The notes under the pieces are model-generated. The model did no database searches. It saw only the letters and a program-made list of their open reading frames with translations, and was not told where the DNA came from. From contig NC_073356.2 of assembly GCF_027580225.2 (NCBI RefSeq), positions 7,347,001 to 7,411,000 on the forward strand: 64,000 nt of DNA. The letters are read 5' to 3'. The translations under genes were made by a program, and so were the position numbers. Within the stretch, counting starts at the first letter, position 1. The number at the start of each line of letters is the position of its first letter. Below are positions 1 through 11,832 of this stretch, piece after piece. Origin of the DNA: Misgurnus anguillicaudatus (lineage: Eukaryota; Chordata; Actinopteri; Cypriniformes; Cobitidae).

Positions 1-673
1 ATTTTCCCCTGCATTTGGCACTCGGCTAGTGTTAATTTTGAACCCGGTTACCGGTCCAGGCCTAAACAGATTAGTTAGGTGTTGAGATGGTGGATGTGCT
101 CGGACGTGCCAGCGTTGATGATGAGTCCAGCATTGGGAAGCTGTGAGTGCTTTAGTGCGGCACTAATTCATCACTGTCGCCATGGCTGTGCATGGACCGG
201 ACTTGAGCTCAGCCGAGGAATGAGAAGGTGCACTGAAGGTGTTGATTGATCAGCTTTTTCCCATTGTTGTTTATTTTTTAGCTGGTGTTGAAACTCTGTT
301 CTGCCCACTGACAAAACTACCGCAGAGCTGTTTGGAGTAAACTCGCACACTCTTTCTGCCCGTATTCAACACTTTTTCAACAGAGTTTTAACCATTAGTA
401 CCTTAAAAGCTTTCCGTCACCTGACGTACTGAATTTGTCTTTGGTTATTGTAATTTATAGCTTTTTCTTCCTGTCATCCATGCGCTTTATCTTTATCTTG
501 TGCTTTTTTCCACTGGTTCTTTGCTACTTTCATTTATCTTGTTGGATTCTTAAGTGTTGTGTAGCAGAAACTCTCAAAGGTAGGATAGGCAATTTCGTAG
601 AGGCTTTCCAAGATCCCACCCTCCCTTCAGAGCACTCTCTAAAGCCCACTGGAAATAAATTTGTTGGTTTACC
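1..673. other. Non-repetitive intronic DNA, nothing recognised
   Basis: There is no exon-like frame bounded by splice sites and no inverted repeat that I can see. The longest open frame, at 435-677, is hydrophobic and low in complexity and resembles no family I know. Confidence 0.4.
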
Positions 674-1254
674 TTAAAAAGTAAGTTACCTGGTCGCCTT
701 AACTTTTTGAGTAAACTTAAAAAAGTGGTGTAAAAATTGGTGCATCAACTAGGGTTGTGCCGATAGACAATACCATTTTGTATCGACGGTAGTCAGACAT
801 TTGGCTGATTGCAAGCTTTCATGACGATAGTTCCCAATAGTTATTATTATTATCATCACTTTGCGTAAGAGAGCTTGTAATGTGCACGGTTTAAAAGCAG
901 CAAGTGTGTTGTTCCTGCTCTCTGGCACGCAGGACATTTCAGAGCGTCTGGACTTTAATATAGCGCTCAAATTAATGACAGTAGTTTTAAGAAGGTTGCG
1001 ATTATGACAGTTTTGCCCTTAGAGTAAATCAGCTTTTTTGTCCACCAATCAAGTGCATTGTCATATATTAGTAAAAAAAGAATAAATGAGTAAACAATTG
1101 CCCCGCCCCCTAAAACTATCCTATATCAGTGATCTAACAGGCTGACGATAAGACGATCTCAAAATGGCGCATATCGCCCAACACTTGTGTCAACTAATAT
1201 TTTTAAGTTGAATTAACTCAACATTTTAAGGCAATCAGGTAACTTACTTTTTAA
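674..1254. mobile_element. Inverted-repeat MITE split by a hAT-like insertion
   Basis: The left end (TTAAAAAGTAAGTTACCTGG) is mirrored at 1235-1254. The arms continue with GCCTTAA and TTGAGT motifs on both sides. The element is interrupted by the insertion at 750-1186. The TTAA at each end suggests a TTAA-targeting (piggyBac or Kolobok type) non-autonomous element, which is inference. Confidence 0.6.
750..1186 (+). mobile_element. hAT-like MITE, short copy of the 6396-7415 family
   Basis: It starts TAGGGTTGTGCCGATAGAC and ends ATATCGCCCAACACTT. The flanks gcatcaac (742-749) and gtgtcaac (1187-1194) match at 6 of 8 positions, consistent with an old 8-bp hAT target duplication. It is an internally shortened relative, in opposite orientation, of the 1-kb element at 6396-7415. 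Confidence 0.65.
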
Positions 1255-1697
1255 AGTGAACTCTGCTTTTATCTATTTCTTGACCTAGACATTGTTCTTC
1301 ATAGCTGTTTCAAAGACTGTCTTATTTTTTTACGTCCTGTTCTTATGTCATATTTTGTCGATTCAGGAGGAACGTGAGGTAGTTGTTGTTTACTTTCATT
1401 CTCACCTAGTCTGCATGGCGTTATGGAACATGCAGGGTCACCAGATCTGCCTAAACCAATCCAATGGCCAATCAAAACTAGCCAAATGATCTTAACCAAA
1501 ACCTTGCTTTTATAAATTAAATTATCTTATCTTAAAGAGATACAAAACTGTTTAAATTCTGTTATGTCCTGCTCAAGCCGCACTGGTAAAGTTGATAGAT
1601 CAGCTTAGTCATCTGCATTTTCTGGATCAGATTCGGCACGTACTGATGAGGTAGTAAAGATGGTATTAACTCCTGTCAGTATTTCATTGTGAGCTAA
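1255..1697. other. Intronic DNA, no recognised feature
   Basis: Small overlapping open frames on both strands at about 1290-1500 have no family resemblance or splice context. I see no repeat structure. Confidence 0.35.
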
Positions 1698-1880
1698 TTT
1701 TCAAAACATGTTAAGGAGCATCACATTTCCAGCTGACTTCAGAGGTATTCAGGCCAATCACAACGTTCTGGTTAGCTGGCCAATCGGAGGACATACGCTT
1801 TTAAGATCGATGAGCTTTGTACAAAATCAACACGTTTCAGGGAGGCAGGGCATAGAGAAGCAACAATAATGTATGTTGAG
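1698..1880 (+). repeat. Interspersed repeat fragment, paralogue of 22650-23460
   Basis: This stretch aligns by eye with 22650-22834 (shared words include GGCCAATCACAACG and TTAGCTGGCCAATC). It continues across the point where the 22.8-kb copy is interrupted by a foldback element, so it serves as an unoccupied reference site for that insertion. Confidence 0.65.
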
Positions 1881-1964
1881 CAGGGTGGGAATGACATCCT
1901 ATTGCATTTGGACTGAATGCAATGATTGGTTGAATATTTTGTGGTCCTGTGCATTCCACTGAAG

Positions 1965-2011
1965 GTATACGACCCTGGACCACAAAACCAGTGGTAAGTC
2001 GTTTTTTTCAG
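1965..2011 (+). repeat. Fragment of a common fish repeat
   Basis: It contains CCCTGGACCACAAAACCAGT, a word I recognise from a widespread cyprinid repeat. Only a short piece is present. Confidence 0.35.
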
Positions 2012-2104
2012 TGACAGACCTGCAGTACAGAAGGTTCAGTGAAGCCTTAAAATGTTAAAATCCTTAATTAAGTTTTATGTACAACCAAAAAAGTTACTGA
2101 AATT

Positions 2105-2193
2105 GTTAATAAAAAATCGTGATGTGTATCGTATCGTGAACCAAGCATTGAGATACAGATCAAACTGTGAGCTTAGTGTATCGTTACACCCCT
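2105..2193 (-). mobile_element. hAT-like terminus, truncated
   Basis: The segment ends GTATCGTTACACCCCTA. Read on the minus strand this gives TAGGGGTGTAACGATAC, a typical terminal motif of short hAT-like elements. No partner end is visible, so this is a one-ended remnant. Confidence 0.45.
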
Positions 2194-3185
2194 ACAATAT
2201 ATGGAATCATATTACAGCACAAACTTAAAAGATCCTGCAGTGCAGCCTAACTGAAAGTTGCCATGAAGAAAACGAAAGGGAATAACTGTGTCTAACACTG
2301 TACGGCATGTTACAGTCATCCGCCATTACGTGAGATCACGCATCCTCGTTTGTAAACATTGCGAACGTTTTCAATCAGAAGTGTGCAGTCTGCTGAAGTC
2401 GCTTGTGTAGGCTAAACTGCACAAGCCATAAGCATATTTCATGGTAGCAAATATAAATTAGGATAAATGACTTATAGTTTCTTCAGGAATATATCCTCCT
2501 CCATTGCATCTTCCATTGGTCTTCTTCTTAGGTAACGTTAAAGATAAACGCTTCTCTTCCTCAATGTCCAGACATAAATGAAGATATTCCTCACATGTGT
2601 GCAAAGTTTATCATCCAAACATGCGGTAAAGTCTTTAAATCTGATAAAACTTTACGCTTTGCTTGTTATGGTTCGAACTGCTCGTCTGGTCATTACCATA
2701 TGAATGGCGTGTACCGCCTGTGGGTGTGACCGCATTAAAGATAATGAAGTCAGCCAGGAAAAACAGTACTCTCTTTACTTCAATGCAGATTATATAAACA
2801 GGCAATATTTGTTTTCGATTATAATAAGCTTGTTTAAAAGTAGACATTTCAGGCTTTCTTTGGATATGTGTATCATGTTTGTGTGACGAGTATTCGCGGA
2901 GTTTCAACTGATTTTTGTAACGTGTTTTGAGAGACAGCTGGCGGAGACAGAAATGTCAGAATGCACACCCTGTTTTTTTTTCTTTATTTAACAAAAACAC
3001 AAAGATCTCTTCTTATTGTGAATATACACAAATTAAAGAAGACCCTTCACAGTTTCAAATGATGTCAAACACGTAAGTGTATGATTATTAATGATCGAGT
3101 ACTTTTAGTTGATTCTGCTATGATAAGGAGAAAACACGTCAAAACGCGGTGCCGTGTTTTTGGACCCCTGGAGGTTAAATGCCAC
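2194..3185. other. Intronic DNA, nothing recognised
   Basis: I find no supported exon, hairpin or tandem repeat. Overlapping open frames at 2635-2907 (-) and 2704-2886 (+) lack coding character. Confidence 0.35.
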
Positions 3186-3602
3186 GGCCTACCTGAGCAT
3201 TGTTTCTGACCATGTCCATCCCTTTATGACCACCATGTACCCATCCTCTGATGGCTACTTCCAGCAGGATAATGCACATGTCACAAAGCTCGAATCATTT
3301 TAAATTGGTTTCTTGAACATGAAAATGTGTTCACCGTACTAAAATGGCCCCCACAGTCACCAGATCTCAACCCAATAGAGCATCTTTGGAATGTGGTGGA
3401 GCTTCATGCCCTGGATGTGGATCCCACAAATCTCCATCAACTGCAAGATGCTATGCTATCAATATGGGCTAACATACTAAAGACTGCTTTCAGCACCTTG
3501 TTGAATCAATGCCATGTAGAATTAAAGCAGTTCTGAAGGCGAAAGGGGGTCAAACACGGTTCTAGTATGGTGTTCCTAATAATCCTCTAGGTGAGTGTAT
3601 AT
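3186..3602 (+). pseudogene. Tc1-like transposase, 3' fragment
   Basis: This is the C-terminal third of a Tc1/mariner-superfamily transposase, the DDE enzyme that cuts and pastes its own element at TA sites. The catalytic domain shows SSDGYFQQDNAHVTK (second Asp, about 3250-3290) in one frame. After an in-frame stop and a frameshift it shows WPPQSPDLNPIEHLWNVV (third acidic residue, about 3345-3400), in the open stretch 3327-3536 that ends at a natural-looking stop. The N-terminal DNA-binding domain and the first Asp are missing. The 3' untranslated end (CCTAATAATCC...GTGAGTGTAT) resembles a Tc1 terminal repeat. It is a dead 5'-truncated copy. Confidence 0.85.
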
Positions 3603-5030
3603 CAAAACTTTATTTTTTGTGAGTGGATGTAGCAAAATTGCAAAATTGGCTAGAAACGCACCTACAAACTACTAATTTCCCTTTCAAGTTTGTTTGTCAT
3701 TACAACGATAAGCCAGTAGAGAGCCATAAACAAACCTTTTCATTAGTAAGATGTGTTAAGGATTTCATTTGGACTTTGAACTCAATATTTTGCTGTTATT
3801 GCATGAAAAAAGTTTTGAGTTCTGAATGTTACACTATGCTCAGCAAGTTGAGCTATTTTATTTGAAAAGATCAAAGCAATCTCCAATTTCATGAAACGAC
3901 CCCTTTAACTTTAGTAAGTGCACCGAGCGCTGCAGCAGTTGTGTATCACTGTCAATCATGAATTGACACCCGTGTGTTTTGAGGCCAGCGGTTACAGATG
4001 ACTTCAACTCCACTTACTGTAAGACAAGCTCCTGTTTCAACCCTTTGTCAAATTGTGTTTTTTTACAGATTGATTTTTGTGGCATTTTTTCACATTCTCC
4101 TGAAGAATGTTGGTTTCTCTGAGAGTCACATTATTATTATTGTATATTGTTCGTTTCAGAAGTTCGTAGTATATTTTTCAATTATAACATGGTATTGTTA
4201 TATTATTTTTCCTGATTAATTGGTCTGCATTTAATTTTAAGAAAATATGTCAAACAAAATATTTAAAAAGCGCAGGACTTTCAGCCTTTTTTTACCCAGG
4301 CTTGTAAGCATTGACCCACTGTCACGTCAAGGACATTTGCATACTGTACGTAAGCACCGCTGACATTTTCTGCTCTCTGTTCATGGGATGCAGTGATGGT
4401 GAGGGCCAGAGGTTTTAGCACTGAGGTGTCTGTGTGTCTACAAGATGACTGTAATCCTCAGAGAGGAGTCCATCACATGAAGTGTGTGATTCATCTGAGA
4501 GCCGACGCTGTCGACTGCACACAGCACTCACACTGATACACACAGTGCCATTAGCTTTAATCTTAACCCCCCCCACACACACACACACACACACAATTTC
4601 ATTGTGTCTCAGAAGGAAAGGATGAAGTGTAAATGACAGACTGTGAACACTACAAGAAAATCAGATGAGCTACGGTTAATTTATGTTGAGACTTTGAGGT
4701 TACTTTACTCAAAATTGCATCTTAAATCAAGTATGTGAAATGCACAGTAGATTTCATCACCGTAACAGCATTATCTCAGTCTGAGAAGCGTTTTACTCTC
4801 AACCACAGTCTTGAAATTTAATAAGTGGCAAACACAAGCCAACTGTTTCATAACTGCACTGCTCATCAAATTCCTATCAAAGTTAAACACATTTACAAAG
4901 ACACTGGGACCATTAAGACAAGGGCTTAGGATGAATCACAGATCATAATAAACCAAAAATAGAAAACAGAGAGATATTGAAACACTGTAGTTTATTTACT
5001 GAAAGCGTCAGGTTGTGGTGTAAATGTTGA
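3603..5030. other. Intronic DNA with a short CA repeat
   Basis: Mostly featureless. A C-run and (CA)n tract lies at about 4567-4596. The 4330-4560 part has balanced composition and no repeat signature, which makes it a weak candidate for conserved non-coding sequence; I cannot test that here. Confidence 0.3.
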
Positions 5031-5337
5031 AGGGATAGTTCACCCAAACATGAAAATTCAGTCATCATTTACTCTCATGTTGTTAAAACCTGTATAAAAG
5101 TCTTTGTTCTGATTAACATGAAGGAAGATATTTTGATGAATGTTTGTAACCAAACAGATCATGAGCCTCATTCACTTCCATAGAAGGAATAAAGAATACT
5201 ATGGAAGTGAATGGGGCTCACAAACATTCATCAAAATATCTTCAGTCATGTTCATCAGATAAAAGAAATGTATGCAGGTTTGTAACAACATGAGAGATGA
5301 TGACCGAATTTTTTTTTTTTGGGTGAACTATTTCTTA
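5031..5337. mobile_element. Palindromic MITE of the AGGGATAGTTCACCC family
   Basis: The left end AGGGATAGTTCACCCAAA is mirrored by GGGTGAACTATTTCTTA. The interior also pairs: CATTCACTTCCATAG at 5169-5183 faces CTATGGAAGTGAATG at 5200-5214. Relatives lie at 26879-27313, 56095-56140 and, more diverged, at 10508-10719. Confidence 0.75.
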
Positions 5338-5700
5338 TGCTGCCTTCACACCAGCCGCGATAGAGGCGTCAAGCACGAGTGATTTAAATGTTAAGTCAAT
5401 GTGAAGACGCATTGACGCGCGAATGAGGCGTTTAGCGCGGCGCGGTAGACGCGATTTCCCCCTCATTTGCGCTTCTTGAGCGTTGCTCCAATAAACGCGT
5501 GAGTTGAAAAATTTGAACTTCGGTGGAAAAACGCACCACGTTAACCAATCAAGAACTTGCTCTAGTAGTGACGTGATTACAGGAAGCGAGCGGAGTCGCA
5601 GAAGCCCTTCCCATGACCCAAATTTCCACGTGAATGTCTCGATGACTAGAATTTCAAGCGCGACTTTCACGCACGAATGAAGCGAGTAAACTCAAAATGT
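5338..5700. repeat. GC-rich interspersed repeat with many GCG motifs
   Basis: Composition jumps to CpG-rich sequence (GGCGTTTAGCGCGG, GACGCGATT). Part of it (GCGTTTAGCGC...CGCGATT...CCTCATTTGCG) reappears at about 18355-18420 inside one arm of a foldback element. The minus-strand frame 5335-5670 spans it but resembles no protein I know. Confidence 0.45.
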
Positions 5701-6200
5701 TCAAGTGGCAAACTGGGATTAACTTAGGATATTTATTGGAAAACAAAACAGGAAAAACAAAGCCCACGAGGGGGCAAAACAAAATAAACAAGGTACATTA
5801 ACAAAGGGAGAAATCACTAAACAAGACTAGCTATTAACTACACTTAACACAAAACAGGGAGACAATAAACAATGAACTTTACTAAATACAATAAACACTA
5901 CAAGACTAGACTTCTTTAGACAGCGTACTCACAGAACTTTGGAACAAACGTCAATGCTGGAGCACGGGACAATGAATACAAGAGAATTAAATAGGGGAGC
6001 AAATCAACCAATAATGAGGAGAGGATGACAAGGGAGCGGGGTAAAAGTGACGAGACACTGGAAATACGTGGTCTAATATAACAACACTAAGACCACGCTT
6101 TCCCACACAAAACATTGTACTGTCAGAACCCTGCCATACTGAACTAGATATTAATACTAAACAAGACTCTGGCAGGATCCTGACATCCATGTCTGAATGA
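5701..6200. repeat. Interspersed repeat, copy 1 (CCCACGAGGGGG family)
   Basis: It shares CCCACGAGGGGG near 5763 and GGGTAAAAGTGACGAGACACT near 6040 with the copy at 7490-8115. No ends are recognised and the class is unknown to me. Confidence 0.5.
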
Positions 6201-6395
6201 ATGGTATGCAGCAAGTACAATATAAAGGTTTTAGTAAGACCTTACAGCAGATCACGTTGGCCAAAACATGATAAGAACTGCGTTGTCAAAACATATTGCG
6301 GCAAGCACAGACATTTGCATTCGGACGGGATTAAATTTGGCGAACAACTTTAGATAAATTTACCTAGATTGTGATTGAAAAAATAGACATGGCGG

Positions 6396-6671
6396 TAGTG
6401 TTGGGCGATATGCCTCATTTTGAGATCGTCCTATCGTCAGCCTGTGAGATCGGTGATACACGATAGTATCGGGGGGCGGGGCAGTTGTTTACTCGTTTTT
6501 TATCTGTAAATTTTTCACTCATTATAACAAGTCACTTGATTGGTGGACAAAAAAGGACAGGAGCAACACCGTCATGACCGCAACCTTTTTAAAACATGAT
6601 GCCATTAATGCGAGCGCGTCATTAAAACCCTAATCATGATTACTTAATAACTGTAAAAACATGCATCTGCG

Positions 6672-6733
<62 letters not shown>

Positions 6734-7415
6734 CGCGCACATACAAACAATTCAATGCATTTGTTTAGTGCTGATGCAGAACGCTACACGTGTGAAGCAA
6801 TGGTGCTCTCAGAGGTGCCTTTTTAAACACATTGGTCCAGCGAAACGCGATCATATTTTAAACACAATCATATTTTAAACACGAGGGACGTGTTGCTACA
6901 ACTCATTATAATGCATATCATAAATAGGATTAGTGATCTGACTTCGGACAGAGCGCAGCTCTCTGCACGTACGCGAGAGTGAGGGAGGCGCCAATATGCA
7001 GCGGGTCATATATTAAACAAAAAGTAAAGTTTGCCTCAGCTCGCATGAAACGCATTAAACGGAACAAAGGCATGAGGATTACTGCTTTAGTTTATGTTTA
7101 GACTTCGGACAGATGCGAGAGCGCGTGCACGTGAGACAGAGAGAAGCGCAGCTGTTCATGACATGATGGATTTGCTAGGAGTCAAAAACGCGCGCATTAA
7201 TTGCAGGTAGAAGAAGGAATTCTCTCTTTACAAGCTCTCCGCGTAAAGCGAAGCCCACAAACCCTCATGCGAGGAAAAGCATGCAATGTGGGTTTTAATG
7301 TAAAACTATGATGATAATAATAACCATTCGCCAACTATCGCCATGAAAGCCCGCTATTGGCGATATGTCTGAAGATCGTCGATACACGATACTATCGTCT
7401 ATCGGCACAACCCTA
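6396..7415. mobile_element. hAT-like non-autonomous element, 1020 bp, perfect 8-bp TSD
   Basis: It is bounded by catggcgg at both sides (6388-6395 and 7416-7423), a perfect 8-bp target duplication typical of hAT elements. Its ends are TAGTGTTGGGCGATA and, inverted, TAGGGTTGTGCCGATA. There is no transposase frame. A (CA)n tract sits at 6674-6730. The short copy at 750-1186 is an internally deleted relative. Confidence 0.85.
6674..6730. repeat. (CA)n microsatellite
   Basis: Pure CA dinucleotide run inside the hAT-like element. Confidence 0.97.
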
Positions 7416-7489
7416 CATGGCGGATTCAGAAGGGATGAAAAACATAGAGGACCTCTGAGAAGCACGATTTTCTAAGAGGTCCCCTGTAA

Positions 7490-8115
7490 AACGAATCGGT
7501 CATGGTGGAAACACCGAATAATGACAAAACCAAAGAGAGAACCAAAACGCAAGGATGTATCAAAAATATAAATATGTATTTATTAAATACAAAACAGAAA
7601 AACCCACGAGGGGGTAAACCAGAGGATAACCAAAACACTGTGGTAAAACACAAACCAAAACACGGGAACAAAACAGGAACTGGAAACAGAGCACACGGAA
7701 GACATGGGACTCTGAACATTCAACAATGCACGCGCACAACACAGAGAACGCGAGGGCATTATAAAGACAGCACATGGGGAACAGGTGAACATAATTAATC
7801 ACGTAAGACACGAATACATAAGGGAGTAGGGTAAAAGTGACAAGACACTGGAAACACATGTCACACATACATGATGTGAAAACACACGTGTTCCCACGTA
7901 AACACAATGCTGCCATAGCCTTGCCCTCTAACATCCGACCTGGATAATAACCAAGGTCAGGCAAGACCATGACAGCCACAAAACACTGGGAACACGTGGA
8001 AGCCACACATACTATATGACTCCACATGTTCCCACACAGAACATAGTACTGTCATGGTCTTGCCAAATACACTCAGACCTGAGTCTAGTACAAAAGATCT
8101 GGCAAGCCCATGACA
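7490..8115. repeat. Interspersed repeat, copy 2 (CCCACGAGGGGG family)
   Basis: It shares words with 5701-6200. The CACATGTTCCCAC / TGTTCCCACGT stretches and CTGGCAAG...CATGACAG motifs recur two or three times inside it. A 155-residue minus-strand open frame (7560-8027) is cysteine-rich and low in complexity and does not look like a gene. Confidence 0.5.
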
Positions 8116-9893
8116 GAATCATGTCCGAATAGGACTTTAGTTACAGTTTATTAGGTCAGTTAAAAAGTAAAAAAAAAAAACATTACTAAGCCGTATTAGG
8201 ACGGTAATTGTTTGGAGACGTAAAGTGTTTTCATAATTTATTGGGAGGGGGTAGTTAGTGATTTTATTGCTGTCCGAATCCAGAATGTCAGAATGTTGTT
8301 TTCTCAAACCACCCGCGTAAAAATTCCCGGTCAAATGACCTGTTATTTGACAAACACCAAGGTCGTGTGGTAATTTAATTGCCGTCCGAATCTATATCTT
8401 TCAGTTTATAAATGTGGTTATAAAACGGTTAGTTCCAATCCTTGATTCTGATTGGTCAATAGCTGTGCTGTATTCACAATTAAACATGGCTATGTCCGCT
8501 TCACTCAACGGTTCTATTTATCACTGCGCCCTTGGCAACATCCTTAGCAGTTTGTTGTTTTTATTTCCTTTAAGACCATTGAAAAGCAACGTATAGTCAC
8601 GCCCTTCACGTTTATACTTTAAACTTTAATAATGAGAAATATGGGTGCAATATTTCATTACTCTTCTACAGCGAGTGGGAGCTGAGGCAAATAAAGAGAA
8701 GAAACAAAATGTTAAAATATCTACAACAAATGTGCAACAAATGCGAAATACAATTTTAAAATGTATTCAATTACACAACAGTATTGCATATACATATAAT
8801 CAAGTATCCGGGTCATGCGAATGGTCATGTAATTAACCACACGTGCAGCGCATTTTCAGGTGTTTCAAATTATAAACTCCAACGCAAATTTATCTTCATC
8901 GAATGCATGAGTTTTATCGGGGAGGAGGCATGCAAATGTATTTTTTACAGACATTCTCATGAGAAACAATTACTATTCATATAGGACTTTAGTGTGCATC
9001 CTCAGATAAAACAATAACACTAATATAGTTAAAGATATGTGAGTGCAAGCTGTTTAAAGTTATGTCAGCTTAAACATGCATTAGGCACTCACCTTAGCTA
9101 CACCTTTGTCAGTGTTTTGCGACCTCTAGTGGCAAACATTTCATATTGTGCCTTTAATTATAATATTTATGTGTGAGTACAGCTTGAGAAATATATTGAT
9201 ATATTAATATGATATATTAGTCCATTAGTACTCAGTATTACTCAGTACTGTAATTAACATGAACACTGCAACTGCATATGAAGTGTGACTCTTTAGAGTG
9301 ATGAAAAAAGTCTTTCTGATGTATTTGTGTGATTACGGGTGCTGTTGTCTTCATATCTGTTGTGTCATTAGTGTTATAGTTCTGTAAAAGCCACATCACA
9401 GAGACAAACAACATTTACGCCCCATTGAGCTGGAATGAGACAGAGGGAGATATGAGTGAACATGGGGAGATAAATCTCACAGTGACATGACAAAACTAGA
9501 AGAGAAAGCCAAATGGATGGGCCGAATAATAGCAGAAGATTGTTGCTTTTCTCTGGACAGAGTCAAATTGTTCTTTCAGTCTTGTGGCACATGAAAAACA
9601 TGCTCATGTGTGCTGTAGGACTTTTTGGGGGGTAAAAACATCCCCTGACATTATAAATCAGAATGATTGTGACAATATTGTGAATATGAGAATATAAAAG
9701 GAATTTACACTATTCGATTCATGTCAATGAGAAATATTCAACTTCAATTGAAACAAAAATATTTTTTACGTCAAATGCACAAATCTGCACAAATTCTCAC
9801 ATCACACAGACATATACATTCATAAAGAGCTGCACTTACATTGCAGCAGATTTGTGCCTTGCTGATCTTCTACATGCCTGCAATCTCTGTTGA

Positions 9894-9895
<2 letters not shown>
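8116..9895. other. Intronic DNA; part of a repeat near 8410-8590
   Basis: The 8414-8590 stretch (GGTTATAAAACGGTTAG, GATTCTGATTGGTCAATA) resembles an interspersed repeat also hinted at near 54035 and 45055. The rest shows nothing I can name. Confidence 0.35.

Positions 9896-9980
<85 letters not shown>
9896..9980. repeat. (CA)n microsatellite
   Basis: Nearly pure CA with one G interruption. It creates spurious open frames of alternating Cys-Val or His-Thr on both strands. Confidence 0.97.
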
Positions 9981-9986
<6 letters not shown>

Positions 9987-10096
9987 GATGGACACACACA
10001 CACATACACAACCACCAACAGACACAAGGCTTGCTGTGAAGTCTATTGTTGTCATTGAAAAAGTGACCGTTAGCTGTCTGGCCCTCAGCTGCCACA

Positions 10097-10100
<4 letters not shown>

Positions 10101-10167
<67 letters not shown>

Positions 10168-10192
10168 GCACGCACGCACGCACACACACACA
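10101..10192. repeat. (CA)n / (CGCA)n microsatellite
   Basis: A CA run changes to a short CGCA tetranucleotide run at about 10163-10181, then back to CA. Confidence 0.97.
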
Positions 10193-10195
10193 ACA

Positions 10196-10412
10196 AGGTT
10201 GTATTAGTTAACATGCATAAGCTAACATGAACTAACCATGAACAATACTTCTACACAGCATTTATTAATCTTAGTTCACATTAATTTCATAATGTGAACA
10301 ATTGTACTGACACTAACAGAGATGAATAAATGCAGAAAAGCTATATTGTTCATTGTTTGTTAATGCATTTATTAATGTTTACTAATACAACCTTATTTCA
10401 AAGTGTTACCAA
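10196..10412 (-). repeat. GGTAACACTTT-type repeat, copy 1
   Basis: It ends ACAACCTTATTTCAAAGTGTTACC on the + strand (10388-10411), so its minus strand begins with the GGTAACACTTT motif. The internal GAACTAACCATGAACAATAC matches, in opposite orientation, the copy at 34051-34330. Confidence 0.65.
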
Positions 10413-10507
10413 AATAAGTTATTATAATTTTTTTAGAGCAGAAGGTACAAGTAATTGCTGGATGACACACATACAGTATGTTTATGAATGAAGTTTCACA
10501 AAATTAC

Positions 10508-10719
10508 AGGAATTGTTCACCCACAAATGACTTTTATAATTTACTTACACGTATGCTATCCTTGATGTCTAACTACAAATGATATTTCATCAGAGGACAC
10601 ACAAGAACTAATCAGACCTGAAAATATAAATGTGCCACCATATTGGTGCTTAAATTACTTTAATGTAGATTAAATTAAATATAGGAGATTTTTTTTTGTT
10701 TTTGGGTGACCCGTTCCTT
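10508..10719. mobile_element. Diverged MITE related to the AGGGATAGTTCACCC family
   Basis: AGGAATTGTTCACCCAC at the left and GGGTGACCCGTTCCTTT at the right form degenerate inverted ends. Confidence 0.5.
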
Positions 10720-11019
10720 TAACTTTTAACATTTGATTGTGTCTGTAATATCTTTAACACTATACAGTATATATATTATATTTCTTCTTTTGTAATATAT
10801 ATTACATTGAAAATTTGGCTCAGAGTGATTTTTGTCTTTCTGCGTGTCTTCCTGGCAGTTAGGCCTGTGTGTGTTTTATAATGCCTTCAGTGTATTTCTC
10901 CCTGCATACTGATTTCTATTGAGGTCTTATTTGCATCAGACAGTTCTTATGGATTATTAATTGTCGTGCAATTTAATTCATGTGATAATGAGATTCAAAG
11001 AAATAACGGTCAGAAAGTG

Positions 11020-11335
11020 CTGTGAAAAAAAGACAGCGAGTTTTCTGATTGGCTGTCGTGTTCCTCCGGTGGCCAGTTGGATTGGAGAGGCATCAGTTTT
11101 AAATGTACACAGGCGGTTGGTGGTCCCATTGGGCTGCTGGCAGTCTTGAGGGGTTTAACCGATCCGCCAGTTAATCCGGTGCCTCTTTTATTCACTGGGG
11201 CTTTTAAATGTTAAATTACCATTCTGTCTTTCATTGAGCCGACCAACCGTCACAGCAGCTGACAACTGCAGCCTCACAGCCAGTGAAAGATTAAGAGTTA
11301 CTGCGCCCCCTAATGCCAGAAACTGACTAATAAAA
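11020..11335. other. Repeat-free, mixed-composition intronic island
   Basis: It has balanced base composition, no inverted or tandem repeat and no coding frame. It is a possible conserved non-coding element, but I have no alignment to support that. Confidence 0.2.
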
Positions 11336-11832
11336 ACATATATTATATTATATTATATTATATTATATTATATTATATTTCTATATTTTGCAATGCATGG
11401 TCCAAAACTTTAATATTGCATGGGATTATGTTATATTATATTATATTATATTATATTGCATTATATTTTATTATGTTATGTTATATTTCTATATTTTGCA
11501 ATGCATGGTTTAAAACTTTTATATTGCATGGCATTATTCTATTCTATTCTATTCTATTCTGTTATGCTATGCTATGCTATGCAATGCTATGTAATGTTTT
11601 TTTTTTCAATGCATGGTTCAAAACTTTTATATTGCATGTCAATATTATATTATGTTATATTATATTATATTATATTATATTATATTATATTATATTATAT
11701 TATGCAATAATTGGTTCAAAACTTTTATATTGCATGCCATTATTATATTATATTATATTATATTATATTATATTATATTATATTATATTATATTATATTA
11801 TATTATATTATATTATATTATATTATATTATA
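11336..11832. repeat. Composite minisatellite: 32-bp linkers alternating with pentanucleotide arrays
   Basis: A linker of the form CAATGCATGG...ATATTGCATG starts at 11391, 11499, 11607 and 11705 (spacing 108, 108, 98). Between linkers lie pentamer arrays: ATATT in most intervals, but ATTCT then ATGCT in the second. Open frames of Ile-Leu-Tyr-Tyr across it are artefacts of the 5-bp unit. Confidence 0.9.

Noticed and set aside
2704..2886. Short cysteine-containing frame MACTACGCDRI...
   Set aside because: Overlaps an equal-length frame on the other strand and has no family signature or splice sites.
7560..8027. 155-residue cysteine-rich minus-strand open frame
   Set aside because: It falls in an interspersed repeat, is low in complexity, has no signal for translation and overlaps a + strand frame.
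9820..10230. Open frames of alternating Cys-Val or His-Thr on both strands
   Set aside because: They are translations of CA microsatellites, which lack stops in most frames; the same applies to 20054-20321.
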